Origin: Spisula solida
Lineage: Eukaryota; Mollusca; Bivalvia; Venerida; Mactridae
Assembly (NCBI GenBank): GCA_947247005.1
Contig: OX365944.1
Coordinates: 21,551,501-21,615,500, forward strand
DNA length: 64,000 bases
Direction of reading: 5' to 3'
Positions 47,705 to 59,625 of the stretch are shown one piece after another (the stretch's first letter is position 1; every line of letters begins with the position of its first letter). The notes beneath the pieces are model-generated. The model ran no database searches and was not told the origin of the DNA. It worked only from the letters and a program-made list of their open reading frames with translations. A program made the position numbers and the translations under genes.

Positions 47705-48034
47705 CGAGGGATGATCAATAAATTCGAGAAATTTACATCTAACAATTTTGTTTTGACAGCAAAGCATCATTCAGTCTAAGATATCGCCAACCAAATGCAC
47801 TTATAACATCTTTTTATTTATGCAAGGGGCGTGTGACATTGGTCATCATGTGATGTCATTCCAAGCGCCACCATTAGAGCAGCAAGTACCAGCGCGCTTC
47901 ACCTTGGTCACAATATAATTAAATAATTAAAAGGCTAGATAATTGACAGATCTACATTTCCTGGTAATTTAATTGTTCTAGAATCAATATTTAAAAGGTT
48001 AGAAGGGAAGTTCTCGAATATATTGATCACTCCA
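47705..48034. mobile_element. Mariner-type MITE, copy C
   Basis: Inverted counterpart of 25,065-25,396. Its ends have accumulated a few changes (CACTCCATA at the right end). Confidence 0.8.
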
Positions 48035-48113
48035 TATTCAACCAGTACATATTTATCCATCCACAAGATACGAGCAACTTCTCCACATGTGGAGGAAAAT
48101 CAACATCATTGAA

Positions 48114-48187
48114 GAGAATTACTTGCCACAAGCGGGAATCAAACCTGAATGGCCATGTTACAAATCTTTCACACCAAGCACTAGATC
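48114..48187 (-). repeat. tRNA-like SINE head, copy C
   Basis: Inverted counterpart of 24,903-24,974, next to the mariner MITE as in the other copies. Confidence 0.55.
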
Positions 48188-48673
48188 ACAGACACGACTA
48201 CACATTTTATCATGCAATTTCCAAGGTAACTGTCTGATAACAAATGACCTGAGAACATCATGTCAATATGCTGATAGTAGCCTGAGAACACTATTTCTGT
48301 TCTTAATCTAAGGGGACAACTGCTTTATTCTTTAGGGTTTAGTAAAAAAATACAAGAATTTCATTCATACAGATTATCACCACTTTATTGAGACAGTTTT
48401 TGCACATCTGGGTTCCAGGTACCCAACCCTAATTTCTACAAGTAATCAACATTGCAATCAGATCAACACAAAATCTTCATTACATTGCAATCAGATCAAC
48501 ACAAAATCTTCATTAAGTGTACACTGATCTTGAACAGCCAAGGTGGCCCTTTGCATTGGATGGCTGCTAAAGTCAGGTTAGACTATTCCATTAATAGAGA
48601 ACAAAGTCTACACTTTGAAAAGGTTACTGTTCTCAACACTTACAAAGGATAACAAGACTGCGTTCAATAAACG

Positions 48674-49440
48674 CTTATGCCCCCATGGAAGCCTTGCCCA
48701 TAAAAAGCTAAGTCAATTAGGGGCCATAGTTCTATAACAATGTTGGATAGTGTTACATGGCTTTGATAATGTAAGGGGCTTATGATAGTAAACAAGTATG
48801 CCAAGTTTTAAGGCAACGCCATGATGAACATGATGTTATACGAAACTGTCAATTTGGTTTAACCAAGAATTAGACACTTAAGTCTAAGTCCAAATTAGGT
48901 CAAGGTGAAGGTCGAAATGGTGTCAAATGAAACAGGTGTGTGGAGAGTGTTCATATACAACATCCATGCAAGTATGGAAGCTTTGTAGCAAGCCATAAAA
49001 ATGCTACAAGAAACGGTCAATTTGGGTTAACCAGAAATTTGACCCTTGAATAAGTCTAAGTCAAAATTTAGGTCAAGGTCAAAATGGGGTCAGGTGATAC
49101 AGGCGTGTAGAGAGTGTTCATATACAACATCCATGCAAGTATGAAAGCTTTGTAGCAAGCCATATTAATGCTAGAAGAAACGGTCAATTTGGGTTAACCA
49201 AGAATTTGGCCCTTCAATAAGTCTAAGTCCAAAATAAGGTCAAGGTGAAGGTCAAAATTAGGTCAGGTGATACAGGCGTGTGGAGAGTGTTCATATATAA
49301 CATCCATGCAAGTATGGAAGCTTTGTAGCAAGCCATAATAATGCTACAAGAAACTGTCAATTTGGGTTAACCCGGATGAACTGACTGACGGACAGGTGAA
49401 TCACTACATGCCTCCCCATCTATCGATAGGGGGGCATAAA
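48674..49440. mobile_element. TTATGCCCCC-ended repeat, copy C (four units)
   Basis: Inverted counterpart of 38,168-38,938 with the same expanded unit number. Confidence 0.82.
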
Positions 49441-50419
49441 AATGCTACATTTGGTATGATGAGTATAGCACAGAGAATTTGACCTGATCCTGACCTTAAT
49501 GCATGAATATATTACGAGGTACTTGCTTTGAATTTATAAATTTCTGCGAACAAATTGTGCAATATCGGTCCTTTAGATTAAGATTTGTGTTGATATTACA
49601 CCTCGCGCGTCTTCGTGATACTTCCACCTTATGAAAACATACAACTAGGGTTATAAATATAGACAATAAATTAGCTGTGAAATTATGCCAATAGCAGGTT
49701 GAGTTGTGTCAAATTCTCTGCCTATAGTGTAGATTGAATACTGAATTAACCCTACATGTATATTCAAACAAGTAAGGAACATCTAATATACACATACATA
49801 ACTTCCATTGGAGAAAATACCATATCATGAAGTTGTGAAACCCATTTGTAGAATAGTTGTGGCATAGGATACATTAATACAATGTTACTTATAACAAGAA
49901 ATAACACTGAATGTGATGAATACCCCAGATACTGCAAGCATTAGAAGTATGCTGATGTGCAAAACTTAGCATAGGTTTGGTACTGATGAATCCTTCAAAA
50001 CTTTTAAGTAGAAAAACCAGACATAGTTCTTATAAGTCATACATAGTTTCATTGAAATCCAATCAATGGTTACTGAGAATTAGCGCTGACAAATATACAT
50101 AGCCCAACAAACCGACCGACCTCAGGCAATACTCAATATTGGAACACATTATGCAGCTTATCAGGAAATAATTTTCAAACAGTCCTGACATTCTACTTAA
50201 ATTGAGATTTACAGACAAAACCCATTGTGGCCTAACTCTTTGTTCATAGCCCATGGACAATATCTCTGCTGCTATTGTTCACATTTATAACAGTATTAAA
50301 CCATGTAATGCACAAATGTACAATACATTTCAAACCAACAGTCGTTTACACTTTATGACTCTAGATAAAAATATTTTAGAGAGCCATAACTCCACTGTTA
50401 GCAATAGAATCTGCACATT

Positions 50420-53400
50420 CAACATCCTTTATTTTATTATTACATTGTAGAATTGTTTTTCAAAACTTCAGCTCCAAACACACTTCTCACAGCAGACTTC
50501 AAATATGAACATATGCATAGAAGACATACATTAATCACAGTGTATAAACGAGTCAACTTCCGGTTATCGCAATAAGGAGTACACGTTGAATTGAAGTCTT
50601 GCAAAAAGTTGTACAGTGAAAGGAAATCACAGATGTTTCAATCACAAAAAGTCCTACAGGTTGAATTGTATAGTATCCCAAAAAGTTGTACAGTGATTTG
50701 GTTTATAGACGGAGTAAATGCCTGTATTTGCATATAATCTTTTGCACCTGAAACAAAAAATATGCAATTATAACAAATGTCCAACAATGCTTGGTACAAA
50801 GCATTCATGTGAAGTTTCATTGAAATCGAGCCAGTGGTTAAGAAAAAAAGACGCAGACAAACTTTGTGACAGTAAAAATCAATATGTCTCCCCAGGAGAC
50901 AAAATTAATGAGATCAAAAACATATATCATAACATACATGCAAATAAATAAAGATTGAATATTTAACACAGAAATTATCAATACATTTATTAGTATCTGC
51001 CTGTTATGTATGTAGTCCATAGTGTACTAAATGAATGGGTTAAGGGCTTAGGTTCAAATCCAAAATCATTTCTCAGGACATAGTGTCAGTTGTTTCTTGA
51101 GGATAATTTAAGTACTGTGTTATAATAAATAAGCGCATGCAGTGTCAATAATACTCTTTTATGAAAATGCATGAAGCCAAAAAGCTTAAAGTTGTCAGAT
51201 AACTGTCTTTGTCACAACATGTTCTTAGTTAACACTGATTATAAAACAGAATAGATACCTGGTTTAGAGCACACACTTGAGATGGTTGTTGAAGCTTTCT
51301 TGTCTGATGTAGTTTCCTAATTACAATGTATTCGCACCAAATGATGTTTAATCCATGTGGCGTCTTAATGGTTCTACCAGATAAGCTGTAAATTTTGAAG
51401 ATATTTTAAACAATAATTTCAATTACTTAATTTACATTAAGCATAGTAACTTTGAAAGTACTGTTGCTATCTACAACACCACTTCTTGTGAATGTTAAAC
51501 ATGTTAAAAGTCACACTATCACTTTTTATTTTTTGTTTTGTCTCAAATATTGTAAGAATGGAAGATTCTTCTTATCACATAACCTTTCACATAGAGAAGG
51601 CTCATTACATGTGTCTTTCAAAATGATAATGTTGTGATACTAGGTATGTTTCAACCAAAATTTAGCGGTACAATGAGCTAAAAGTCTTGACGAAGTTGGA
51701 ATTGGCTAACCTTCTGAGAGCAATTTCCTGCACATCTTTATGGCACAGCTAGGCTGCAGCAGGTTATGTGATAAATCAACTATGATACGAAAAACTTATT
51801 CCACAGATTATATTTATTATTATAAACACACAATTTAAATTGTTACTGTAATATTTGTTGACCCAGAAAGTAAATTTAGAAGGTTTTTTTACCCCCAAAA
51901 TACAACATATAATTCCTGACAATATGAACAACTAGGTAGGTACTTCATGTGAAGTTGCATTGAAATACAACCAATGGTTAAGGAGAAATAGTGTGGACAC
52001 AATTTGTGACACCCATCCAGAGAGACAAAATCAATTTGCCTGTCCCCCTGACACAATAATATTATACCGATATGTGGGAGACATACTTATGCATTTGAAA
52101 AACAAATATGATTACTTACTGATAAAATATTTAATATGTGGAATACCACTGTCATTGTACATCTAAAGTCTGTTTGACTATCTGTAGCTCTTAGTGTATA
52201 TGAAGTAGGCCTCAACTAAAATTTCCTGTCTCTTTTCTATGACATAATGAATATGATATCATTGTCATAGAACCCTGTTTGTTACTGACATGATTCATAA
52301 TTGATGCCAACAAAGCCTGAAAGTGAAATGCAATGTATTAATTAGTATACATGTACAAACAATATACATGAGAATAGGCACATAGAAATAAATGTAATCT
52401 CTAACTGTATTATATGAGGCACACAATCATGTTCTGAGTAAATTTATGTTTTGATACTTAGTACTGTGTACTACTATGCATGCAGTTATCATTATTTGAC
52501 TATCCACTGAATCTGGATCAGTCATGCACAGTTTCATTGAAATCCAACCAAACAAAATCAGTGTCAAAAACAAAGGGCCATAACTCCCTTAAAATTGATA
52601 TGACTTGGTGCTGATCAGTTACTGAATGTTTTGTTAAAATCCAAATAATGATGAAAAGAAATAGTGAGGACAACATTTGTTAGGATAAAAAAACAAAGGG
52701 CAATAACTCCCTTAAAAATAATCAGACCAAGTGTGCCGACGATGTTCACAACTCGGCTTGGTACTGATCAGTCATGCAAAGTTTGTTGAAATCCAACAAT
52801 TGGTTACTAAGAAATAGCCTGAACAAAATTTGCTGGACCAAACAACTGACCGACCTCAAGCTTGACTCCAATGTTGCCCCTGATATACTTTGTATCAGGG
52901 AGTATGGTGACAAACTCTATTTAATGACTGCATGGGACCAAGCCAATGCGAAAGGGTAAATTATCCATTTCAATACTGTCAGATGTCCCAATGCCAAACA
53001 ACAAATGGAAAGCTCATGTAAGGTTAACAATAAAATGAAAGAAATGCAAAAACATTGCATATATACAAATATAAAGTATACATGTATTAAGTATGAAAGT
53101 GCATATGAACTTACAATCCAGATTATTGGCACCATGTCACACATCATGATTGCAGAACTTACATTCAGACATCCGCATTTAGATAAAATGGCCTGAAAAT
53201 TGATAAAAAAATAACTAGACTAACCTACATGTAGTAGGGGTAAAATAAAATATGCTAATTAATCAAAATACAGATTTTGTTGAGATGATCATAGTGACCA
53301 AGTTTCATATAGATTATATCACGTATAACAAGACATTGTAAAATTTATTTTATAAGACACCATTTAACCAAAATATGTTTCAATACCCTGTGACTTGACC

Positions 53401-53850
53401 AACTACAACTGTCTCCATTCGTCAGACTAAAATACCCCCACGTGGCAAAAATCATTGCAGCTTATTCTTATTTTATGCACATCTACATGTTGAGGTTGTG
53501 CATCAGTTAAAGTTTGAAGGAAATGCTGCAAAAACTGTAGGAGAAGTTGCGTCCACAAGCATGTGTCTACGGACAGACAAGCTGAACCCAGTATACCCCC
53601 TTACAACTCATTGACATTGTGCGGCGGGGTATAAAAACACAATGGTAGGACACTTCTTACATGGATAAGAACCAAGTAGACCAAAAGCAAAATTGAGTAA
53701 AATTTGTACCTTAGACTTAGTCTCCACTTTCACAAGTTCACAACATGTCAGCTAACTGTTCTCTGAACCAATCCTCTTCTCCAGTGCACTGGACCCCAAA
53801 CATAAATCTGTGTATTACTGAAATTATGAAATACAATTATTAATAATTTT
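50420..53850 (-). other. Exon-like blocks, copy C
   Basis: Inverted counterpart of 33,268-37,190, without the 506-bp MITE. The same AG and GT borders are visible on the minus strand. Confidence 0.28.
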
Positions 53851-54579
53851 TGTTAGGAAAACTATAATAATCAAATCAATTAAACTTAAAATGTGGAGAC
53901 AATACTATATAGCTAATGTCAATGTAGTTTGTTTGCGACAAAGACCTAAATATATACAGATTGGACACTTAATTGAAAACAGAGAGAAAAGGCAAAATAG
54001 CATGCAGCAGATTATGATATTTTGCATGATCACTTTTGTTTGTCAACCTTTTTTAATGACCAATATCACATTTTGAAGAGCTAAGCTTTTTCTACTGCAT
54101 GATGTAACTTATTTTTTTCTATCTCTGAGAGGCTTCAAAAAAATACTGTTTGACTGAGGCAGATCAGGTATTTTCTGATAAAATTGGAATTTCCATTAAA
54201 TTGGGAGTAGGTCTGGCTCTTTGATGTATATTATTTTATTCTTTGACTGATTTCAATAAATTAGGTATCATTTTAAAGCAGAATAATAAATATATTCCAT
54301 TAATTTAGTAGTTTTTTCCTATGTATATTAAAACAGGAGTTATAAGGTTTTAAGAACAAACGAGATTTTGCGAGATTTCAGAAAACTGCCGCAAGATATT
54401 TTGAGATCCAGTAGATTTTTCCAATATTTGTATATTAAGGTCTTTGTTTGCTGTCAACTGAGGTAGTCAAAAGTGCTATAGTGTGTCCGGGGTAATGTGA
54501 TATTTACAAACGTGTATCAGTTTGGTCAACTGTCACAAAATTGGTTTTACAAATTACTAAAGAAAACTGATATGGTCAG

Positions 54580-54786
54580 TGTTGTACTAAAAATCACTGC
54601 TAAATCTGGTGTATAGCACTGATACATGCGAGACTACCTCTGTGTTTCCAACCGGTTTAATTGTCACTAGTTGGGTGGGAAACACTGAAAAGCGTTTCAG
54701 AAATGACCAAGTGCCCTGGCTGCGATTCGAACCAGGAACCTCTTGATCAGTAGCCAAGAGTGTTATCCACTTGACCACCCTGCCAC
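54580..54786 (-). repeat. tRNA-derived SINE, copy C
   Basis: The tRNA-like head lies at 54,712-54,786 (B-box complement CGATTCGAACC); the body extends left. Confidence 0.8.
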
Positions 54787-55164
54787 GTTATCATACGGGA
54801 CTGGACCTTCAGCAGACATTTGGAGACAGCAGCCTGTCTAGTTTACTTTTAGACCCTACATACCAGAGAGATACAGCGGTACACCTGTGGATAGGACTAG
54901 TAGTCTAGATCGCATGATTGGCAAGTGTCTGCAGTTACTGGGACACCAACAACCTTTCCAACACATTAACCTACATCTAAATGCATTGCAGCATTCAATT
55001 GAAACCAAGCCCCAGCTATCTTATTCTTCTTCCGTGTACTGAGCTGGGCACTTAATAGGCGTAATTAGCTCAACTTTATATGCATGGTGATGGTGTACAG
55101 AGTCAAAAATTTAAAATAGTCCAAAACTGATTTAAAACTATATACATGTACACAGCACTGATGT

Positions 55165-55628
55165 CTACTCATGTAGTCGGGTCTTGAAGGCGTCTAACCT
55201 TGGCGCCGAGAACGTCGAAGCTGGGAGGAGTTTCCATTCTGGCACAGTCCTCACAAAGAATGTGCTGGCGAGGGTCTGGTCATGGACCCTTTTCTAGTAA
55301 AGGCGGTGTTGGCCACGTGTCTTGGCATCACTCTTGTGAAAGTATGTGTCTGCCGTGATGTCTACAAGCCCATTCTGTATTTTGTACACCATGCACAGCC
55401 TGCTTTGTCTACGGCGACTCTCAAGGGACTCCCATTTCAGGTCTTTTAGCATCCTGGGGTCGTTGTTGAGTAGTCGTTGTGGACAAATTGGGCTGCTCGG
55501 CGTTGTACTTGTTCAAGCCTCTTGATGTGGCTCGCTTGGGTAGGATCCCATACTTTGGCTGCATTCTCAATGATGGGACGAACCATGGCTTTGTAGGAGG
55601 CTTCCTTGACTGCTGGTGTGCACTCCTA
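55165..55628 (-). pseudogene. Jockey-type RT C-terminal relic, copy C
   Basis: Same decayed RT C-terminus on the minus strand. Immediately beyond its 5' end a stretch of roughly 45 bases present in copies A and B is missing (CACTCCTATTGAACCATTG junction at about 55,621). Confidence 0.83.
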
Positions 55629-56068
55629 TTGAACCATTGAAAATATGTTTGCCTCGTAATATATATTTATATACGTAATTTACTTATTACTTTATTTACT
55701 TACTATGTTGACTAAGGTGCGTGCATGGTGCACACAACTGTAATATCTCTTCCACGAAAATACGGGTACCACGGAAATATGAGACGAATACAATGGCAGA
55801 AAATAATCAATGAAAGAACATATTAGCAGTTTACAATACCTTCTGTCACTACATATAAGTACTGTTTGGCTGTGCTTCCTTGTCTTATAACGAAGAAAAA
55901 GATATATAATAGATATATCACCGAGTAATTTAATGATTTAATATTTTGCATCAAGCGTGTTGAACGTTGAACAACATGGAGTATATTGCCAAAGAATTCC
56001 GCATGAGAAGGGGGCGTGGTTTCATACCTAACCACAGCTAGTACGGCTTGTTTGATTGGATTATCACG

Positions 56069-57026
56069 AACTAGCAAAATGAATAATTCATTTTTAATTG
56101 TCATGTTCGTCGAACTAGCAAAAATGAATATTTGTCATGTTCGTCAAAAATGCTTTTTCGTAGAATATTCTTGATATATAAATGGGGTAACTAGCAGTAC
56201 GTACTGAGAACGATGTCACTAATGTTGTGATTCTGTTTTAAAACGGATACATTTCACAGATTGCTCAAATTTGCGAAATCTGACAGTTCACTCTATCTTC
56301 ATATGAGAATGGAATAGAACAGAATCATATACATAAAGAGTGAACTGACGAACCTACGAACCTGCAGATTTGTATGGTTCGCTAGTTCATTTTTAAACTT
56401 GCTTTTTGTACAATAATCTTGTGATATAAATGGGGAAACAACCAGCGTGTATTAAGAACGATGTCCGTAACGCTGTAATTCTGTTTTTAAACGGATAAAT
56501 GTCAGTATGCAACAATTTAAACGATTTGTGAGAATCATTATAACGTTACACACACAGTGTGAACTGACGAACGTGCGAAATGTGCAGTTCGACAGTTCGG
56601 AACTTAGACGCTAGTTAGGAAATGCTACGAATTAGTCAGTTCGCAAGTTGGATATACTTCTGCTAATAAATCATGTAGATCTGCACATATATATCCCCGA
56701 TGTAAAGTTTATGACTGTAGTAGCGAACTTGCACATTTTGAATAAGCAGGTTCGGAAGTTCGGAACACGGGCAATGTGGACGCATTCAATTGTTGAAGTT
56801 ACGCACTTACGAAATTGCGAACTAACCAAGCTCCAAACTGTCCAATTGACGATGTTACGAACTTGCAAAATTACAAACTTCCGAACTATACAAGTGACGA
56901 AGTTACCAACTTGCGAACATGCCAAAATGCGAACTTACGAACTTGCGAACTTACGAACTGACAAAAAATGAACATTCATATAGATTAAAGAGCGAACTTG
57001 CAAAAGGTGAACTCCGGCTTTCCGTA
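56069..57026. repeat. Terminal and GTTCG-octamer region, copy C (inverted)
   Basis: CGAACTTACGAACTTGCGAA units lead up to the terminus at 57,026. The plus-strand frame at 56,648-56,971 is the shadow of the octamers. Confidence 0.75.
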
Positions 57027-57170
57027 CAAAATGTCTAGTTCGTAAGTTCATAGAAAACTCGCTTTTTCGTACAATAATCCTGATTCAAGCATGTGGAAAC
57101 GATTAGTACGTGTTTACAACGACGTCCGTAACGTTCTCACCTTTTTTCAAGCGGGAATATATCATAGATT
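57027..57170. repeat. 144-bp direct repeat flanking copy C (right)
   Basis: Second copy of 43,972-44,115. After it the sequence continues with TTTATATAATGG, as copy A does at 29,640. Confidence 0.9.
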
Positions 57171-57858
57171 TTTATATAATGGCAAATTAGATAGTTCACA
57201 CTGGTATTCATATGGGAATTGAATAGAACAGAGTCGCCGTTCGCATGTTCGGTTGCATAGTTCGTCAATTCGTCATTTCGACGAACTTGACAAACTTATA
57301 GGTCTGTAGTGTTTAACTCTACAAGCTTATAGGTTGGTAAAGTTTAACTGTACAAGCTTATAGGTTGGTAGAGTTGGACAGTAGCAGTAGTAACGTTAGA
57401 GAATTAACGCTGTAGAGTTAAACTTGCAGATATGTATGTAAGTCGCGAGTTGACAGTGTACCTAATATTAGCGAGTTAAACGTGCAGAATCTGTATACCA
57501 GCAGGTTTAAAATGTGTATTGGTGAGAGTCGGATAAATGACAATTGCGGTCTGAATAATGCGCTTATATTTCGCTTTAAACTAGCTTGCGGATTTGGATT
57601 AGGCAGGTTCGGAGGTTGGCGGGTTAGGCACTCTGGTACATTGAGGCTTTTGTTATAGTATTGAACTTGCGAACTGTATTATTTTAAATAGACAGTTCGT
57701 CACTTCGGAACTTTCACATTGTGGAAATATTGAACTTACGAACTCGCGAACTGTACAAGTGACGAAGTTACCAACTTGCGAACTTACAAATTGTCGAAAA
57801 TGAACTTTCATATAGATTATAGAGCGAACTTGCAAAAGGTGAAGTCCGGCTTTCCATA
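57171..57858. repeat. Right part of the inner element
   Basis: Continues the right subterminal region (matching 29,640-30,015, then GGTCTGAATAATGCGC, which in the outer copy is at 58,086). It lacks a short stretch of about 14 bp present in copy A at about 29,950. It ends in the first terminal CCGGCTTTCCATA at 57,858. No gene. Confidence 0.85.
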
Positions 57859-58079
57859 ACATTGAGGCTTTTGTTATAGTATTGAACTTGCGAACTGTAT
57901 TATTTTAAATAGACAGTTCGTCACTTCGGAACTTTCACATTGTGGAAATATTGAACTTACGAACTCGCGAACTGTACAAGTGACGAAGTTACCAACTTGC
58001 GAACTTACAAACTGTCGAAAATGAACTTTCATATAGATTATAGAGCGAACTTGCAAAAGGTGAAGTCCGGCTTTCCATA
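57638..58079. repeat. 221-bp tandem duplication of the right terminus
   Basis: 57,638-57,858 and 57,859-58,079 are near-identical 221-bp units, each from ACATTGAGGCTTTTG to the terminal CTTTCCATA. The outer element's own end (58,086-58,396) has a single unit. The inner element thus carries two consecutive right ends. Confidence 0.93.
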
Positions 58080-58396
58080 AATTGCGGTCTGAATAATGCG
58101 CTTATATTTCGCTTTAAACTAGCTTGCGGATTTGGATTAGGCAGGTTCGGAGGTTGGCGGGTTAGGCACTCTGGTACACTGAGGCTTTTGTTATAGTATT
58201 GAACTTGCGAACTGTATTATTTTAAATAGACAGTTCGTCACTTCGGAACTTTCACATTGTGGAAATATTGAACTTACGAACTCGCGAACTGTACAAGTGA
58301 CGAAGTTACCAACTTGCGAACTTACAAACTGTCGAAAATGAACTTTCATATAGATTATAGAGCGAACTTGCAAAAGGTGAAGTCCGGCTTTCCATA
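58080..58396. repeat. Right terminus of the outer element
   Basis: AATTGC (second target copy), then GGTCTGAATAATGCGC through CGAAC-rich subterminal sequence to CCGGCTTTCCATA, followed by GTTACA. Confidence 0.88.
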
Positions 58397-58402
58397 GTTA
58401 CA
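58397..58402. other. Right target-site duplication GTTACA
   Basis: Pairs with 16,395-16,400. Confidence 0.85.
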
Positions 58403-58569
58403 TGCCCTTTGCGTTACCAATTGAGCAAATAAACCACATCGTGTTTCATCGTTTGGTTATATACAACACGGTGTATGTGCAAAATGAGGAAACAGACCTC
58501 TCTCAATGCTGTCACATGACATTCTTTGTGCAAAACGATGGCTTTAATGGTTGGTTCCATGCCAGAAAG
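58402..58569 (+). pseudogene. Possible 3' part of an exon split by the giant insertion
   Basis: An open frame runs from the insertion point to a good donor-like AAAG|GTGAG at 58,569/58,570. Removing the insertion and one GTTACA, the frame continues upstream without a stop through 16,355-16,400 to an acceptor-like TATTGTTCAG ending at 16,353. The restored block would be 214 bp, about 71 codons, including IGRTGLESICYMPFALP and HMTFFVQNDGFNGWFHAR. I recognise no protein family. It may be a real exon broken by the transposon, or chance. Confidence 0.3.
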
Positions 58570-59490
58570 GTGAGAAAAATACACAAGTGTATGCATAAAA
58601 TATATAGACCACCAGTTGACGTAGGGATCTATAATACCTGTATTATTTTTATGTTATAGTATTGCCTTCGTGTATAAACAAACGGTCAGAGTATCGACAT
58701 CGGACTATAATTCGCTGTCTTAGAATGAGAAGGTCGTAGGTCGTTTTCAAATATTAACAAATTTCCTCTTGGATTTATACTTTATAGCATTAAGTCATGT
58801 ATTGCTAAACTGATGTATCTAGCGCTTCAGATGCGAAGTCGTTGGTCGGATTGAAATGTCTAATATAATAACACAGTAGCTTGTGTAGCGTTACTTTGTT
58901 GAAATTGTTTCGATCAGATTACCAAGCGTTGTCAGTGTATTTATCTTGTTAAATTGATTTTATTTAAACATTGCCTGTATACATGTTTACTTTAATGAGT
59001 TTTAACGACACGAGGTGCGTTAACGTTGTGGTTTTCTCGTTAGCTCAAGGCTAACCGAATGACTGTGTTATTAACTAGTTATTGACATGGGATAGTCATG
59101 TTTAGTCGTCAAATGAATAAACAACCGTTGTCAATGATTTTCAATTATTTGTTGATACTTCCCCAATCTAACACGATCCGTGTGTATGATATTACGTGGC
59201 CTTTAAATTTACTCATCGGTTCAGTTTGGGCAGAAAATAGTTGTATTAAATGCCTGCGTCATATTGTATAAGTTTAACGGAAATAATTTCTTTGAGATAT
59301 GTACCAAATAAAAAAGTCATACAATGTTGTTTCTACTTTCGATATCATTCGCCGGTGTGCGTTGCCTTCCAGGTGTTAGCGGAACACAGATTTCATCACA
59401 GCCACAACACTAATATGTACTTAATAATGCTAATGAAATGATGAAAACCCTGTTGTAGCAACATAAAAAAGAATGGTCTTAATTGCCAAT
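58570..59490. other. Anonymous flanking DNA
   Basis: No gene, RNA or repeat that I can support; a 63-codon frame at 59,250-59,441 has no recognisable domain. Confidence 0.4.
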
Positions 59491-59549
59491 GGGGCTCAAT
59501 CGGTAGAGCGTCTGACTTGTAAGCACGAAGTTGCTAGTTAGGGCCATGT
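59491..59549 (+). pseudogene. tRNA-Thr-like fragment (TGT anticodon region)
   Basis: GGGGCTCAATCGGTAGAGCG (A-box) then TCTGACTTGTAAGCACGAAG resembles the 5' two-thirds of a tRNA-Thr(TGT), but the anticodon stem does not close well and the T arm/B-box is missing (CTAGTTAGGGCC). Not a functional tRNA; probably a tRNA-derived repeat. Confidence 0.55.
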
Positions 59550-59625
59550 ATCCTTTAACATTTCTGTTATATTCCTTAATAACACAAGTATAAATTAACG
59601 GCAAATACAAATATATTCAATTCAT

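Larger units (their letters stand above)
44116..57026 (-). repeat. Copy C: 12.9-kb inverted copy of 30,016-43,450
   Basis: Starting at GGACTTTCCCCATGTACATG, the sequence is the reverse complement of copy B read backwards from 43,450 to the first base of the element. It ends at CCGGCTTTCCGTA (57,026), the element terminus with one substitution. It has the 4-unit TTATGCCCCC repeat and the 4-base deletion typical of B but lacks B's 506-bp MITE. C-specific indels include a loss of about 26 bp near 45,144, an extra stretch of about 30 bp near 44,480, and a duplication of about 31 bp near 48,450-48,515. Confidence 0.93.
30016..58079. mobile_element. Inner copy of the giant TIR element, nested in the outer copy
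   Basis: Starts TATGGAAAGCCGGAGTTCAC at 30,016 and ends with the inverted terminus CCGGCTTTCCATA at 58,079, flanked by AATTGC. The 28,064-bp span contains the direct copy B (30,016-44,115), the inverted copy C (44,116-57,026), and the rest of the right part (57,027-58,079) with a 221-bp terminal duplication. Without C and its 144-bp duplication the element would be about 15 kb. It shares all passenger repeats with the outer copy, with low divergence by eye. Confidence 0.88.
16401..58396. mobile_element. Outer copy of a giant TIR DNA element, interrupted by a second copy
   Basis: The left end TATGGAAAGCCGGAGTACAC and the right end (complement TATGGAAAGCCGGACTTCAC) are inverted repeats; similarity continues inward for roughly 150 bp with scattered changes. 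Both ends are flanked by GTTACA. The uninterrupted outer element would be 16,401-30,015 plus 58,086-58,396, about 13.9 kb; the remainder is a second copy of the same family inserted at AATTGC. Subterminal zones at both ends are packed with GTTCG/CGAAC octamers. No transposase, polymerase or integrase frame is visible, so it appears non-autonomous. 6-bp duplications are known for Maverick/Polinton, Dada and IS3EU elements, but the ends do not show Polinton-type AG termini and I do not assign a superfamily. Confidence 0.85.

Noticed and set aside
44116..57026. Simple assembly or hairpin-read artefact producing the inverted copy
   Set aside because: Not excluded, but the missing MITE, several copy-specific indels, the 144-bp flanking duplication and the precise stop at the TIR argue for a real event.
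16401..58396. Classification as a Maverick/Polinton because of 6-bp duplications and size
   Set aside because: No polymerase B, integrase, ATPase or capsid frames, and the ends are TATGG rather than the usual AG-type termini. Left unassigned.
16401..58396. Classification as a Helitron
   Set aside because: Helitrons lack terminal inverted repeats and target duplications; both are present here.
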